This document shows, piece after piece, positions 35,362 through 51,967 of a stretch of DNA of 64,000 bases. The notes beneath the pieces were generated by a model. The model was not told the DNA's origin and did not search any database. It was given only the letters and a program-made list of their open reading frames with translations. Position 1 is the first letter of the stretch. Every line of letters starts with the position of its first letter. The DNA lies in NCBI RefSeq assembly GCF_014779595.1, contig NZ_JACXZT010000010.1:186001-250000 (forward strand), given 5' to 3'. Source of the stretch: Halomonas sp. ML-15. Lineage in GTDB: Bacteria > Pseudomonadota > Gammaproteobacteria > Pseudomonadales > Halomonadaceae. Made by a program: the position numbers and the translations under genes.

Positions 35362-36438
35362 ATGGACAGGGTGGCGAAACAGGGGCTGTGGTCTTCGCTG
35401 ATGCTGACAGTGGCGCTGCTGGTGGGGTGCGATGCGGCCCCCGCGCAGAGTGAGCGGGGCGAGCCGCCGCTCCCCAGCGTGCGCATTGACATGGTGCGAT
35501 TGGCCGAGGATCAGGTGGGGCATCACTTTCCCGGCACGCTACGCGCGAGCGAGCGTGCGGCACCCGCCTTTCTGCATGACGGCGTACTGCGTGAACGTCA
35601 TGTGCCACGCGGGCAGCGGGTCGAGCGGGGTGAGCCCCTCGCCCGACTTCACAACCCGGCGCTGGCGCCGACGCTGGCCGCCGGCGAGGCGCGGATACGC
35701 GAGCTGGATGCCACCTTGAGTCGCCTGGGTCGCGATGTGGAGCGTGCGCGTACCCTGCGTGAGCGCAATCTCACGGCCGAGGAGGAGCTGGATCGCCTAC
35801 GCGCGGAGTACCGGGCCACCGCCGAGGCGCGTGAACAGGCCCTGGCGCAGCGTGACGAGGCCCAGGCGCAGCTCGATGAGCTGACGCTACGGGCCCCTTT
35901 CGATGCCGAGGTGAGCGATCTACTGGTCGAACCCGGTGAGTTCGTGACGGCAGGCCAGCCGGTACTGACGCTGGTCGGCATCGCCGAACGCGAAGTGGAA
36001 ATCCATATGCCGGCGGGGCTTGCCGCACGCCTGGAGGAGGGCCGAGCGGCGAGTCTGACCATGATGCTGGGGGGGCGCCACACCGAAGGCCGAATAGCCG
36101 CCATCGGTCGGGCGGCAGAGGGCATGGCACCGGTCATCATTGCCGTCGACTCGGCCTTGCAAGCAGCGCCGGGCGAGCCGGTCAGGGTCGGGTTGGCCTT
36201 CGATGCTCAGCCGGTGCTGCAGGTGCCGCTGGCGGCAGTGGTCGACCCCGGCGGTGATTCACCACACGTGCTGCTGGTGACCGCCGACGACACGATTCGG
36301 CGCATTGCCGTGACGCCAGGGCGTCTGACGGGGAACTGGGTCACACTGCCGGCGTCATCGCTTGCCGCGGGCGACCGGGTGGTGACGGCAGGCCAGGGGC
36401 GCCTGGAGGAGGGTGACCGGGTGAGGGTGCTGCCATGA
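35362..36438 (+). CDS. RND efflux periplasmic adaptor (membrane-fusion lipoprotein)
   Basis: A 358-residue HlyD-type adaptor linking an RND pump to an outer-membrane channel. Signal peptide with lipobox LLVGC, lipoyl half-motifs (FLHDGVLRERHVPRGQRVERGEPLARL and the later LRAPFDAEVSDLLVEPGEFV region), an intervening coiled coil (about 105-170) and a beta-barrel. GGAGAG lies six bases before ATG 35362. It overlaps the pump gene by four bases. No outer-membrane channel gene is adjacent, so a TolC encoded elsewhere is presumably used. Confidence 0.92.
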   Translation: MDRVAKQGLWSSLMLTVALLVGCDAAPAQSERGEPPLPSVRIDMVRLAEDQVGHHFPGTLRASERAAPAFLHDGVLRERHVPRGQRVERGEPLARLHNPALAPTLAAGEARIRELDATLSRLGRDVERARTLRERNLTAEEELDRLRAEYRATAEAREQALAQRDEAQAQLDELTLRAPFDAEVSDLLVEPGEFVTAGQPVLTLVGIAEREVEIHMPAGLAARLEEGRAASLTMMLGGRHTEGRIAAIGRAAEGMAPVIIAVDSALQAAPGEPVRVGLAFDAQPVLQVPLAAVVDPGGDSPHVLLVTADDTIRRIAVTPGRLTGNWVTLPASSLAAGDRVVTAGQGRLEEGDRVRVLP

Positions 36439-39400
36439 GTTGGCTACTCGCCGCGCAGCGCTACAAGCGACTGATGCTTACCGTCACGCTGCTGCTGTCC
36501 GCGCTTGGCCTGGCGGCCTGGCTGGCCATGGATCGTCAGGAGGACCCCTTCTTCCCCTACCGCTTCGGCCAGGTGCTGGTGCCCTATCCCGGCGCCGAGC
36601 CGGAGCAGGTCGAACGCCTGGTGCTCAATGCGCTGGAGGAGGAGCTGGCCCAGGTCGAGGAGGTCAATGAACTCATCGGCACGGCGCGATTGGGGGTGGC
36701 GCATGTCAATATCGAGATGCACGAGCATGTCTACGATACCGATGCCGCCTGGGAGCGGGTGCGGGTTGCCGTGAGTCGTGCCAGCCGCCAGTTTCCTGAT
36801 GGCGTGGGCGAGGCCGAGATCAGCGACCGCGACTCGGACACCCACGGCATCGTGCTCGCGGTGACCGGCTCCGATGACCTGCTCGAGCTACGCGAGGCGG
36901 CCAAACGGCTGCGCCGCGATCTGTTTCGGCTGCAGGGGGTGGCCCGCATCGACCTGCTCGCCGATCCGGGGCAGCAGGTAGTGATCGGCTGGGACGATAG
37001 CCTGGCCGAGCTGACCGGGCTCGACGCACACGCGCTTGGCGATCAGCTCGCCGCGCGCAATCTGGGCTCCCCGGGCGGTAGCCTGGCGATAGGCGGGCGT
37101 ACACTGGTGCTCGATCCGCATAGCGAATTCGGCTCGCTGGCGGAGCTTTCCGCGACGCCAATACGCACCGTGCGAGGCGAGCAGGTGCCACTCGGCGAGC
37201 TGGCCGATGTGCACCTCGCGCCCCAACAGCCCGCTACCGAGCGGCTGTGGCACGATGGCCGGCCGGCGGTGGCGCTGGGCCTGGTGCTCTCCAATGATCG
37301 GGTCAACGCCGTGCGCTTCGGTGAGCAGCTGCGCACGCTGGTGGACGAGCTGCGCCCGGCCTACGCTCCGCTGGCCATCGAGGAAACCTTCTATCAACCC
37401 TACTGGGTCGAGCGTCGGCTGGCAGAGCTCGGCGTCTCGCTGTTGCTGGGTATCGGCATCCTCGGCGTGCTGCTGTTCCTGTCCATGGGGCTGCGGCTGG
37501 GGCTTGCGGTGATGGTCATCGTGCCGCTGGTGACCTTCTCCTCGCTGGGCATCTATGCCATGGGCGGCGGCGTGCTGCATCAGATCGCCGTGGCCGGCAT
37601 GGTGATCGCGCTCGGCATGCTGGTGGACAACGCTATCGTGATGGTCGAGAACATCCAGTGGCACCGCGACCAGGGGCGTTCGGCAGCCCAGGCGGTGACG
37701 CGTTCGGTGCGTGAGCTCGCCACACCGCTACTGGCCGCCACCGGCACCACCCTGGCGGCCTTCGTTCCGCTACTGCTCTCCAGCGGTGACACCGCTGACT
37801 TCACCCGTGCCATTCCGATCATGGTGATGCTGACCCTGACGGTGAGCTATGTCTATGCCGTGTTCGTCACGCCGGTATTTGCCGCCGGCATTCTCAAGCC
37901 GCGCGCCTCGCCACGCCGCGAGCGGCTGCAGGGGTGGGGCGAGCGGGTCGGTCGGGTGGCGGTGCGCTGGCCGGGCTGGGTGCTGCTGGGCGCCGGCATG
38001 CTATTGGCCGCTGCCGTCGCCATGCTGCCGCTGCTCGATCACGACTTCTTTCCGGATACCGATCGCAATCAGCTGGTCGTCGATCTCAACTTCGCCGAGG
38101 GCACCCATCTCGACTACACCGCACATCAGGCCGAGACGCTGGCCGTGGATCTGGCCGGGCGCCCAGAGGTGCAGGCCGTGCATCGTTTCGTCGGGTTCAG
38201 CGGCCCACGCTTTTACTACAATCTGGTCGAGCAGCCGCGTCAGTCGCATCTGGCGCGGCTGGTGGTGGAGGCCGAGGGTGCCGCCGCGCTTGCCGACCTG
38301 ATGGCATGGGTGCGGGCTGAAGCGCCGCAGCGATTGCCCGACGCCGACGTGGTGGCCCGGCGGCTGGGCCAGGGGCCGCCTGTGGAGGCCCCGGTGGAGA
38401 TCCGCGTGTTCGCCGAGGAGCGTGACGCGCTGGCGGATGCCGCCGGGCGCGTCCTTGGTGTGGTACGCCAGGCCGAGGGGGCTCGCGATGCTCGTCATCG
38501 CCTGGGCGAAGGGCTGGTGACGCTACGGGCCGAGACCGACGATGCCCGTGCCGCCGAATACGGGCTGTCGCGGCGCGACGTGGCGGCCGCGCTGGCCGGC
38601 GCCAGTCGTGGCATCGAGGTCAGCACCTGGCGTGCCGGGCGCGATCCGGCACCGCTGCTGGTGCGTGCCCCGGAGGGGGAGCGCTTCTCCATCGAGGGGC
38701 TGGAGGGGCTGCGCCTCACCGCGACCGACGGGCGTTCGGTGCCGCTGGGCGAGATTGCGTCGCTGGAACTGGCCTGGGGCCCGGCGGTGATCCAGCATCG
38801 TGGCATGCGCCGCATGACGGCGGTGCTGGCCGAGGTGGCCGATGGCTGGACCTACGACGGCGTACTCGGCGAGATTCTGCCGCGCCTGGAGGCGCTGGAA
38901 CTCCCGGCGGGGGTGAGCTATCGCGTCGGCGGGTCGGCGGAGTCGGCCGGCGATGCCAACACCGCACTGTTCCAGACTCTGCCGATCGGCGGCCTGCTGC
39001 TGGTGGTCTTTCTGCTGGCGCAGTTCAACTCCTTCCGTCAGCTCGCCATCGTGCTGACCACCGTGCCGCTGTCGATCATCGGAGTGGTGCCGGGGCTGTG
39101 GTTGGCCGGCCAGCCGTTCGGCTTCACCGCCATGCTCGGCGTGGTGGCGCTGGTAGGGATCGTGGTCAACAACGCCATCGTGCTGATCGACCTGATGAAC
39201 GCCAACCGTGGCCAGGGGCTGGCGGTGGGGGAGGCGATAATAGCCGCGGTGGCTCGGCGCACGCGGCCGGTGCTGCTGACCACAGCCACGACCGTGGCAG
39301 GCCTGGTGCCGCTGACCCTGACCCAGTCGACGCTGTGGCCGCCGATGGCCTGGGCGATCATCTCCGGACTGCTGGCGTCCACACTGCTGACACTGCTGGT

Positions 39401-39446
39401 GATCCCGGCACTTTACCGGTTGTTGATGAGGCCTCAGCGCTCCTGA
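36435..39446 (+). CDS. RND-family efflux pump, inner-membrane subunit
   Basis: A 1003-residue RND transporter with the usual two halves of six helices and two large periplasmic loops. In helix 4 the proton-relay pair reads LGMLVDNAIVMVEN, Asp-Asn rather than the Asp-Asp of AcrB; in helix 10 the lysine region reads VGIVVNNAIVLIDLMN, lacking the AcrB lysine. Both are seen in a distinct HAE-like branch, so it is likely active, but it is not an AcrB ortholog. The substrate is unknown. Transcribed from tetR-adaptor-pump. Its last 13 bases overlap the convergent nudJ end. Confidence 0.92.
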   Translation: MSWLLAAQRYKRLMLTVTLLLSALGLAAWLAMDRQEDPFFPYRFGQVLVPYPGAEPEQVERLVLNALEEELAQVEEVNELIGTARLGVAHVNIEMHEHVYDTDAAWERVRVAVSRASRQFPDGVGEAEISDRDSDTHGIVLAVTGSDDLLELREAAKRLRRDLFRLQGVARIDLLADPGQQVVIGWDDSLAELTGLDAHALGDQLAARNLGSPGGSLAIGGRTLVLDPHSEFGSLAELSATPIRTVRGEQVPLGELADVHLAPQQPATERLWHDGRPAVALGLVLSNDRVNAVRFGEQLRTLVDELRPAYAPLAIEETFYQPYWVERRLAELGVSLLLGIGILGVLLFLSMGLRLGLAVMVIVPLVTFSSLGIYAMGGGVLHQIAVAGMVIALGMLVDNAIVMVENIQWHRDQGRSAAQAVTRSVRELATPLLAATGTTLAAFVPLLLSSGDTADFTRAIPIMVMLTLTVSYVYAVFVTPVFAAGILKPRASPRRERLQGWGERVGRVAVRWPGWVLLGAGMLLAAAVAMLPLLDHDFFPDTDRNQLVVDLNFAEGTHLDYTAHQAETLAVDLAGRPEVQAVHRFVGFSGPRFYYNLVEQPRQSHLARLVVEAEGAAALADLMAWVRAEAPQRLPDADVVARRLGQGPPVEAPVEIRVFAEERDALADAAGRVLGVVRQAEGARDARHRLGEGLVTLRAETDDARAAEYGLSRRDVAAALAGASRGIEVSTWRAGRDPAPLLVRAPEGERFSIEGLEGLRLTATDGRSVPLGEIASLELAWGPAVIQHRGMRRMTAVLAEVADGWTYDGVLGEILPRLEALELPAGVSYRVGGSAESAGDANTALFQTLPIGGLLLVVFLLAQFNSFRQLAIVLTTVPLSIIGVVPGLWLAGQPFGFTAMLGVVALVGIVVNNAIVLIDLMNANRGQGLAVGEAIIAAVARRTRPVLLTTATTVAGLVPLTLTQSTLWPPMAWAIISGLLASTLLTLLVIPALYRLLMRPQRS

Positions 39447-39883
39447 ATCACATCCATGGGAAACACCCGACCGCTGCGCGCATCGCGGATCCGGCGCATT
39501 ACCAGTGGGCTTCTCAGCCGGCCGGCGCGCTCCAGGTCCTCGATCTCGTCGAAGGTCAGCCAGTGGATGGCCAGCACATCACGGTCGAGCGGATTGCCAA
39601 GGTGGGCCAGTGCCATGCCCACATAGCCGTGGCTGTGGAAGGTGGCGCCATCCGGGGCGTGGTAGACGTAGAGCCCCAGGTAGTCGGTGATGCCGACCCG
39701 CCAGGCGGTCTCCTCGCGAACCTCGCGCTCGGCTGCCTCGAGCAGCCGCTCGCCGGGCTCGAGGTGGCCGGCGGGCTGGTTGAACAGGGTGAAGGGGCCG
39801 CCGCGGTCCTCTTCGACCAGCAGATAGCGCCCGGCGCGCTCCACCACGGTGGCGACCGTGACCCGGGGTGACCAACGTTTCAT
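39434..39883 (-). CDS. nudJ: Nudix phosphatase NudJ
   Basis: Nudix hydrolase of 149 residues, equivalent to E. coli NudJ (YmfB), which acts on nucleoside tri- and diphosphates and HMP-pyrophosphate. The Nudix box reads GHLEPGERLLEAAEREVREE, with a Thr-Ala in place of the usual x-Gly after the EE pair. NQPAGHLE and LRSPLV match NudJ well. Its ATG 39883 overlaps the rluE stop by four bases, as a coupled pair. In E. coli rluE-nudJ precedes mnmA; here the RND cassette lies between. Confidence 0.92.
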   Translation of the reverse strand: MKRWSPRVTVATVVERAGRYLLVEEDRGGPFTLFNQPAGHLEPGERLLEAAEREVREETAWRVGITDYLGLYVYHAPDGATFHSHGYVGMALAHLGNPLDRDVLAIHWLTFDEIEDLERAGRLRSPLVMRRIRDARSGRVFPMDVIQER

Positions 39884-40485
39884 CGTGACCGCCTCTGTTG
39901 AGTGCGCGACCCGGCGTGCGGCGTGGCCGCTCGGCGCGCCGGGGCGTGTAGGGTTTCGCAGCGCCATTCGCCGGGGGCCAGGCCATCGAGGCGCCAGTGG
40001 CCGATGGCCACCCGCACCAGGCGCAGGGTGGGGTGGCCCACGTGGGCGGTCATGCGCCGCACCTGGCGGTTGCGCCCCTCGCTGATGGTCAACTCCAGCC
40101 AGGCCGTGTGCGGGTGGCGTCTGGCGTCCAGCGGCGGCTGCCGCTCGGGCAGCTCGCTGGCTGCCAGACGTCTCACCTTGGCCGGCCGTGTCGGGCCATC
40201 CTTGAGCTGGATACCCTGGCGCAGGGCCTGCAGCGCGGCGTCGTCGGGTTCGCCTTCGACCTGAACCCGATAGGTCTTGGGCTGCTTGTGGCGCGGGTGC
40301 GCAATGCGATGGATCAGGGCGCCGTCGTCGCACAGCAGCAGCAGGCCTTCCGAGTCGTAGTCGAGGCGCCCAGCGGCGTATACCCCGGGGACTGGGAGAT
40401 AGTCGGCCAGGGTCGCGCGGCCCTCGTGATCGGTGAACTGCGAGAGCACCTGATAAGGCTTGTGCAAGAGATAGAGGGTGCTCAT
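39880..40485 (-). CDS. rluE: 23S rRNA pseudouridine(2457) synthase RluE
   Basis: RsuA/RluB/E/F-type pseudouridine synthase of 201 residues without an S4 domain, as in RluE, which modifies U2457 of 23S rRNA. The catalytic aspartate is in AAGRLDYDSEGLLLL; ISEGRNRQVRRM is the other family motif. ATG 40485 follows GGAG by four bases and gives MSTLYLLHKPYQVL; the long upstream frame is not homologous. It is divergent from monomeric isocitrate dehydrogenase, across 251 bp, matching the icd/rluE layout of E. coli. Confidence 0.93.
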   Translation of the reverse strand: MSTLYLLHKPYQVLSQFTDHEGRATLADYLPVPGVYAAGRLDYDSEGLLLLCDDGALIHRIAHPRHKQPKTYRVQVEGEPDDAALQALRQGIQLKDGPTRPAKVRRLAASELPERQPPLDARRHPHTAWLELTISEGRNRQVRRMTAHVGHPTLRLVRVAIGHWRLDGLAPGEWRCETLHAPARRAATPHAGSRTQQRRSR

Positions 40486-40640
40486 GTAACTCCGTGATTG
40501 GCGATGAAAAGGGATGATAGGCAGGCGTCGGGCGGGGGTCCCCGACTGTCTGGCCGCCGGGGTAGACGAACATCGCTCATGCGAAGCACACCTTGCGCTG
40601 GTATACTGCCAACCGATCGCTGGGAGCGCCGTCGTCATAA

Positions 40641-42971
<2,331 letters not shown>

Positions 42972-42994
42972 GCTTGAGCGCCGCCTGAGGTTCG

Positions 42995-43025
42995 AGGCCC
43001 TCGTCCGCCTGGCGGTCGGGGGCCT
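42995..43025 (+). terminator. Imperfect stem-loop after icd
   Basis: Two 15-base arms (AGGCCCTCGTCCGCC and its near complement) about 24 bases after the icd stop, followed by TTGTTGCC. It may act together with the T-rich hairpin 35 bases further on. Confidence 0.5.
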
Positions 43026-43059
43026 TGTTGCCTAAGTCCTGGGGCCAGGCCTTGCAAGT

Positions 43060-43081
43060 TGCGTCGACAGGACGCATTTTT
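43060..43081 (+). terminator. Short intrinsic terminator after icd
   Basis: TGCGTC, loop GACAG, GACGCA, then TTTTT. A short but well-formed stem and T run, 89 bases past the icd stop and 77 before clpS. Confidence 0.65.
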
Positions 43082-43157
43082 CATCCAGTAATGAACCCGC
43101 TGCCGCGGATGGCGTCGAAAGGACGTGGCGGTGAGCTGATGCTATCGATGGACGTGA

Positions 43158-43556
43158 ATGGTTATGTTTGAGCACGATAAGGTCGAGCCGATGGGCGCCA
43201 ACCGCCGCTTGCCGGGGCTAGGCATGACGCGGCCGCCGGAGCCGGATCAGCAAGACGACGACGGTTCACTGGCGGTCAAACCGGCCGACCCGGAGCTGGC
43301 CAGGCCACCCATGTACAAGGTGGTGCTGCACAATGACGATTTCACACCGATGGAGTTCGTGGTCGAGGTGCTGCAGGCCTTTTTCCATCTCGAGAGTGAG
43401 AAAGCCGTACAGGTGATGCTGGCGGTACACACTCAGGGCAAGGCGACCTGCGGCATCTTCACCCGCGACATCGCCGAGACCAAGAGTCATCAGGTCAACG
43501 AGTATGCCCGGGAGTGCCAACATCCGCTGCTGTGCGATATCGATGCGGCGGATTGA
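43158..43556 (+). CDS. clpS: ATP-dependent Clp protease adaptor ClpS
   Basis: N-degron recognition adaptor that delivers substrates with Leu, Phe, Tyr or Trp at the N-terminus to ClpAP. The core begins at [20 protein letters not shown] and includes the hydrophobic-pocket strand residues and [16 protein letters not shown]. Length is 132 residues from ATG 43158, or 130 from ATG 43164; neither has a strong ribosome site. It lies 144 bp before clpA. Together with ate and aat nearby it completes a bacterial N-end rule set. Confidence 0.95.
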   Translation: MVMFEHDKVEPMGANRRLPGLGMTRPPEPDQQDDDGSLAVKPADPELARPPMYKVVLHNDDFTPMEFVVEVLQAFFHLESEKAVQVMLAVHTQGKATCGIFTRDIAETKSHQVNEYARECQHPLLCDIDAAD

Positions 43557-43700
43557 GTAAGTACGCAACCGGTCGTTTGCATGCTGCGACCGGCTAGCGT
43601 TGGAACATCGAGCTTGCGAAACCCGTGAATGTGCCCGATGGTGAGAATACGGCCGATATATTTGCCGACGTAAGCCCGAGGCGGCGAGAAGGGGACTGCC

Positions 43701-45977
<2,277 letters not shown>

Positions 45978-46028
45978 CGACATGCGGCCGGTGCTGGATA
46001 CCGGTCGCCATCGACCCATGAACACCGG

Positions 46029-46050
46029 CGCCCTGTCGAAAGACGGGGCG
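46029..46050. terminator. Stem-loop between convergent clpA and infA
   Basis: CGCCCTGTC, loop GAAA, GACGGGGCG: a 9-bp stem with one G-U pair and a stable tetraloop, 52 bases past the clpA stop. No T run, so only a possible terminator. Confidence 0.45.
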
Positions 46051-46153
46051 TCGCGCGTTGTGGGGCTCGCTAGCTCAGCCGTGCGGAAACAGTCGCACGT
46101 CGTTCGGAAGGTGGCGCAGAGCCGGTAGCAGGCAGACGGCGCGGTGCGCCACG

Positions 46154-46372
46154 TTAGCGCGAGCGATACACGATGCGGCCCTTGGAGAGGTCGTAGGGCG
46201 TCAGCTCGACCTTGACCTTGTCACCGGTCAGGATGCGGATGTAGTTCTTGCGCATCTTGCCAGAGATGTGCGCAGTAACCACGTGGCCGTTTTCCAGCTC
46301 GACGCGAAACATGGTGTTGGGAAGGGTATCGACGACGACACCTTCCATTTCGATATGGTCTTCACGTGCCAT
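46154..46372 (-). CDS. infA: Translation initiation factor IF-1
   Basis: A 72-residue S1-type OB-fold protein, exactly the normal IF-1 length: [20 protein letters not shown] at the start and the end [11 protein letters not shown]. It binds the 30S A site during initiation. ATG 46372 follows GAGGA by ten bases. An intrinsic terminator after ate lies upstream, so infA probably has its own promoter in the ~80-bp gap. The enterobacterial tRNA-Ser gene next to infA is not seen here. Confidence 0.97.
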   Translation of the reverse strand: MAREDHIEMEGVVVDTLPNTMFRVELENGHVVTAHISGKMRKNYIRILTGDKVKVELTPYDLSKGRIVYRSR

Positions 46373-46454
46373 ATTAGGCGGTTCCTCGTAATGGTGCGCT
46401 TGGTGATGGTCAACAAGATAGCGCGATATTGTGCCGCAAGCTGCCCGCCAAGGC

Positions 46455-46475
46455 AAAAAAGCCGCTCATAGCGGT
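46455..46475 (-). terminator. Intrinsic terminator of the aat-ate operon
   Basis: On the minus strand CCGCTATGAGCGGC is followed by TTTTTTG. The stem overlaps the ate stop codon, so the gene ends inside its own terminator. Confidence 0.85.
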
Positions 46476-47203
46476 ATCTCTCGCCGCCAGTGGCGGCCGT
46501 GCAGGTACTCCAGCGGTTGAAAGCTGCGCTTGTAGTTCATTTTGCGACAGGCGCGGATCCAGTAGCCGAGATAGACGTGGGGCAGGTCGCGGCGACGCGC
46601 CAGCTCGATAAGGGTGAGCACTGCGTAGCTGCCCAGCGAACGCCTGTCGTAGGCCGGGTCGGGGTCGAAAAAGGTATAGATCGCCGACACCCCATGACCC
46701 AGCAAGTCGATGGCGGCGACGGCCACCAGGCGTCCATCCAGGCGAAATTCCAGCAGCCGGGCATAGGGATGATCCAGGGTCAGGAAGGTGCGGTACTGCT
46801 CATGGCTGGGCGGGAACATGTCGCCATCGGCGTGGCGCTCGCGGATATAGCGTGAGTAGAGGCCATAATGCTCGGCGTCGAAGCGCGCGGGGCGCTCGTG
46901 CAAGGTGAGATCGCCATTACGCCGCATCAGCTTGCGCTGACTGCGGCTGGGGGAGAAGTCGGCAACCGGGACGCGTACCGAGACGCAGGCGTTGCAGCCG
47001 TCGCAGTGGGGGCGATAGAGATGCCGCCCGCTGCGTCGGAAACCCAGCAGCGCCAGGGCATCGTAGACGCCCTGGCCGGGGGATTCCTGCGGATCGAGAA
47101 ACAGCGTGGTGGCTTCATGCTTCTCGAGATAGCTGCAGGCATGTGGGACCGTCAGGAAAAAGCGTAGATCCCGCGTCGGTTGCCGAGGCGTGTTACTGCT
47201 CAC
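46466..47203 (-). CDS. bpt: Aspartate/glutamate leucyltransferase (Bpt/Ate)
   Basis: Adds Leu from Leu-tRNA to proteins with N-terminal Asp or Glu, creating ClpS-dependent N-degrons. The N-terminal cysteine cluster CDGCNACVSVR and the C-terminal GYWIRACRKMNYK are diagnostic. The length of 245 residues is normal. GTG 47203 is chosen because GGAGAGG precedes it; it overlaps the aat end by 11 bases, so the two transferase genes form one operon. It ends within an intrinsic terminator. Confidence 0.95.
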   Translation of the reverse strand: MSSNTPRQPTRDLRFFLTVPHACSYLEKHEATTLFLDPQESPGQGVYDALALLGFRRSGRHLYRPHCDGCNACVSVRVPVADFSPSRSQRKLMRRNGDLTLHERPARFDAEHYGLYSRYIRERHADGDMFPPSHEQYRTFLTLDHPYARLLEFRLDGRLVAVAAIDLLGHGVSAIYTFFDPDPAYDRRSLGSYAVLTLIELARRRDLPHVYLGYWIRACRKMNYKRSFQPLEYLHGRHWRREIPL

Positions 47204-47894
47204 TGTCGCCCTCTCCTGGTGGATGAAAGGCCGGTTCGGCGGCCTGTGCATACTGCTCAAGATAGTCGAGGAACCTGCTTCGGGCGATGTCTCGGGCGCC
47301 CAGGCTTGCCAGGTGGGCGGTGTGCATCTGGCAGTCGATCAGGCCGCCAGCGCCGGCCTCCAGGTGCTTGGCCAGAGCGACCAGTGCCACCTTCGAGGCA
47401 TCGCGCTCGCGTGAGAACATCGACTCGCCGAAGAACATCCGGCCGATGGCTACCCCGTAGAGGCCACCGACCAGCTCGCCGCCGCGCCATACTTCCACCG
47501 AGTGGGCATGGCCGAGGCGGTGCAGTGCCTGGTAGGCGTGGCGCATCTCGGCGGTGATCCAGGTGCCTTCATGTGCGGCGCGGCTCTCGGCACAGGCCTC
47601 GATGACTGCGGCGAAGGCGTGGTCGATGCTGGTCGAGAAGCCGCCATTGCGCAGTCGTTTGGCGAGGCTGCGGCGGACCTTTAACTCGCCAGGAAAGAGC
47701 ACCATGCGTGGATCGGGGCTCCACCACAGGATCGGCTGGTCGTCGCTGTACCAGGGGAAGATGCCGCGCCGGTAGGCGGCCAGTAGCCACGCTGGGGTGA
47801 GCGCGCCACCCGCCGCCAGCAGACCATCGGGATCGTCGAGTGCGGTGTCGATGGGCGGGAATCGAATCGGCGTCGGGGGCAGCCAGGGCAGCAT
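47193..47894 (-). CDS. aat: Leucyl/phenylalanyl-tRNA--protein transferase
   Basis: Adds Leu or Phe to proteins beginning with Arg, Lys or Met for ClpS-ClpAP degradation. Diagnostic segments are YRRGIFPWYSDDQPILWWSP, GTWITAEM and GLIDCQMHTAHLASLGA. From ATG 47894 the product has 233 residues, close to E. coli Aat (234); a start at 47930 would add 12 non-conserved residues. First gene of the aat-bpt operon; divergent from ftsK with a gap of about 180 bp that must hold both promoters. Confidence 0.94.
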   Translation of the reverse strand: MLPWLPPTPIRFPPIDTALDDPDGLLAAGGALTPAWLLAAYRRGIFPWYSDDQPILWWSPDPRMVLFPGELKVRRSLAKRLRNGGFSTSIDHAFAAVIEACAESRAAHEGTWITAEMRHAYQALHRLGHAHSVEVWRGGELVGGLYGVAIGRMFFGESMFSRERDASKVALVALAKHLEAGAGGLIDCQMHTAHLASLGARDIARSRFLDYLEQYAQAAEPAFHPPGEGDSEQ

Positions 47895-48073
47895 GAATAA
47901 ACGTGATCCGTCTCGAGGGCGAGCGGCCATTATTCACCATCGCTGGGGTGGGGGTCATCCCCGTTACACCGCTGTCGCCGTTTCCCTACTGTGATGCGGC
48001 CTGCTGGCTCGGTATGATGGCGCCATTGCATGACCATGAAAGACGCCGTAGGGCGTACAAGGGGGAAGGCCGC

Positions 48074-51169
<3,096 letters not shown>

Positions 51170-51290
51170 CGCCAAGCGTGCAGCAATCGTGGAAGCATGG
51201 GTTGTGCTGCAACGCCCTCTCATGAGCGCTGTCCATGTATCGGGAACACATTATCGTCGTGCCCTGAGAGGGCGACGTAAGGGAGTGAAG

Positions 51291-51920
51291 ATGAAACTGA
51301 AGACATCGCTACTGGCCCTGTCGCTGGCTGCCGCCACGCCGCTCACCGCCCTGGCCGATGATGGCGCTCAGCGCCTCACCGCTTTGCTCGATTCGCTGGA
51401 GACCTATACCGCCGACTTCGAGCAGCAGATCCTCGACGGCAGCGGTCAGCGCCTCCAGGAGGCCCGCGGTCAGATGTGGCTGTCGCGCCCCGGCAAGTTC
51501 CGCTGGGAAGTGGGTGCGCCCTATCAGCAGGAGGTGGTGTCCGATGGTGACGAGGTCTTCCTCCACGACCCGGACCTCGAGCAGGTCACGGTGCAGGCGC
51601 TGGACACCCGGGTAACCCATACGCCGGCACTGCTGCTGTCCGGCAGCGCCGCTGAGCTCACCGACAGCTATGAGGTGAGTCATCAGCAGCAGGGCGATAC
51701 CGAGACTTTTACGCTGGTGCCGCGTGGCGCCGATACGCTGTTCGAGGAGCTCAAGATGACCTTCTACGACGAGCGCTTCGGGGCCCTGCAGATGAACGAC
51801 AGCACCGGCCAGCGTACCGCCATCGAGTTCAGCAATATCGAGATCAACCCGGGCATCGACGACAGCATCTTCGTCTTTGACATTCCCGACGGCACCGATG
51901 TGATCCGCGACACGCACTGA
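51291..51920 (+). CDS. lolA: Outer-membrane lipoprotein carrier protein LolA
   Basis: Periplasmic shuttle that carries lipoproteins from LolCDE to LolB. Signal peptide ending in TALA before DDGAQRL; the mature fold shows TYTADFEQQILDGSG, MWLSRPGKFRWEV and the loop with VVSDGDEVFLHDPDLEQVTV. The length of 209 residues matches the family. AAGGGAG lies five bases before ATG 51291, which rules out the longer frame. Downstream of ftsK by 121 bp, as in many gammaproteobacteria. Confidence 0.95.
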   Translation: MKLKTSLLALSLAAATPLTALADDGAQRLTALLDSLETYTADFEQQILDGSGQRLQEARGQMWLSRPGKFRWEVGAPYQQEVVSDGDEVFLHDPDLEQVTVQALDTRVTHTPALLLSGSAAELTDSYEVSHQQQGDTETFTLVPRGADTLFEELKMTFYDERFGALQMNDSTGQRTAIEFSNIEINPGIDDSIFVFDIPDGTDVIRDTH

Positions 51921-51938
51921 CAGCCGTCTGCATGCCTG

Positions 51939-51967
51939 AAAACGCCGCCCCTAGGGGCGGCGTTTTT
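51939..51967. terminator. Bidirectional intrinsic terminator between lolA and rarA
   Basis: AAAACGCCGCCCC with its perfect complement around a TA centre and a TTTTT run on the plus strand, AAAA/TTTT on the other. The right arm overlaps the first base of the rarA stop. Confidence 0.93.

Noticed and set aside
39434-40573. 379-codon frame joining a novel N-terminal part to NudJ
   Set aside because: The first ~230 codons are the wrong frame of rluE; NudJ begins at ATG 39883, overlapping the rluE stop by four bases.
43061-43127. Repeated GCGTCGA-A/C-AGGACG motif before clpS, suspected regulatory direct repeat
   Set aside because: One copy is part of a terminator hairpin and the other matches over only about 14 bases in GC-rich DNA; chance is likely.
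45978-46153. A tRNA-Ser gene between clpA and infA, as in E. coli
   Set aside because: Neither strand shows a T-loop GTTCRA motif or a cloverleaf; only a GAAA-loop hairpin is present.
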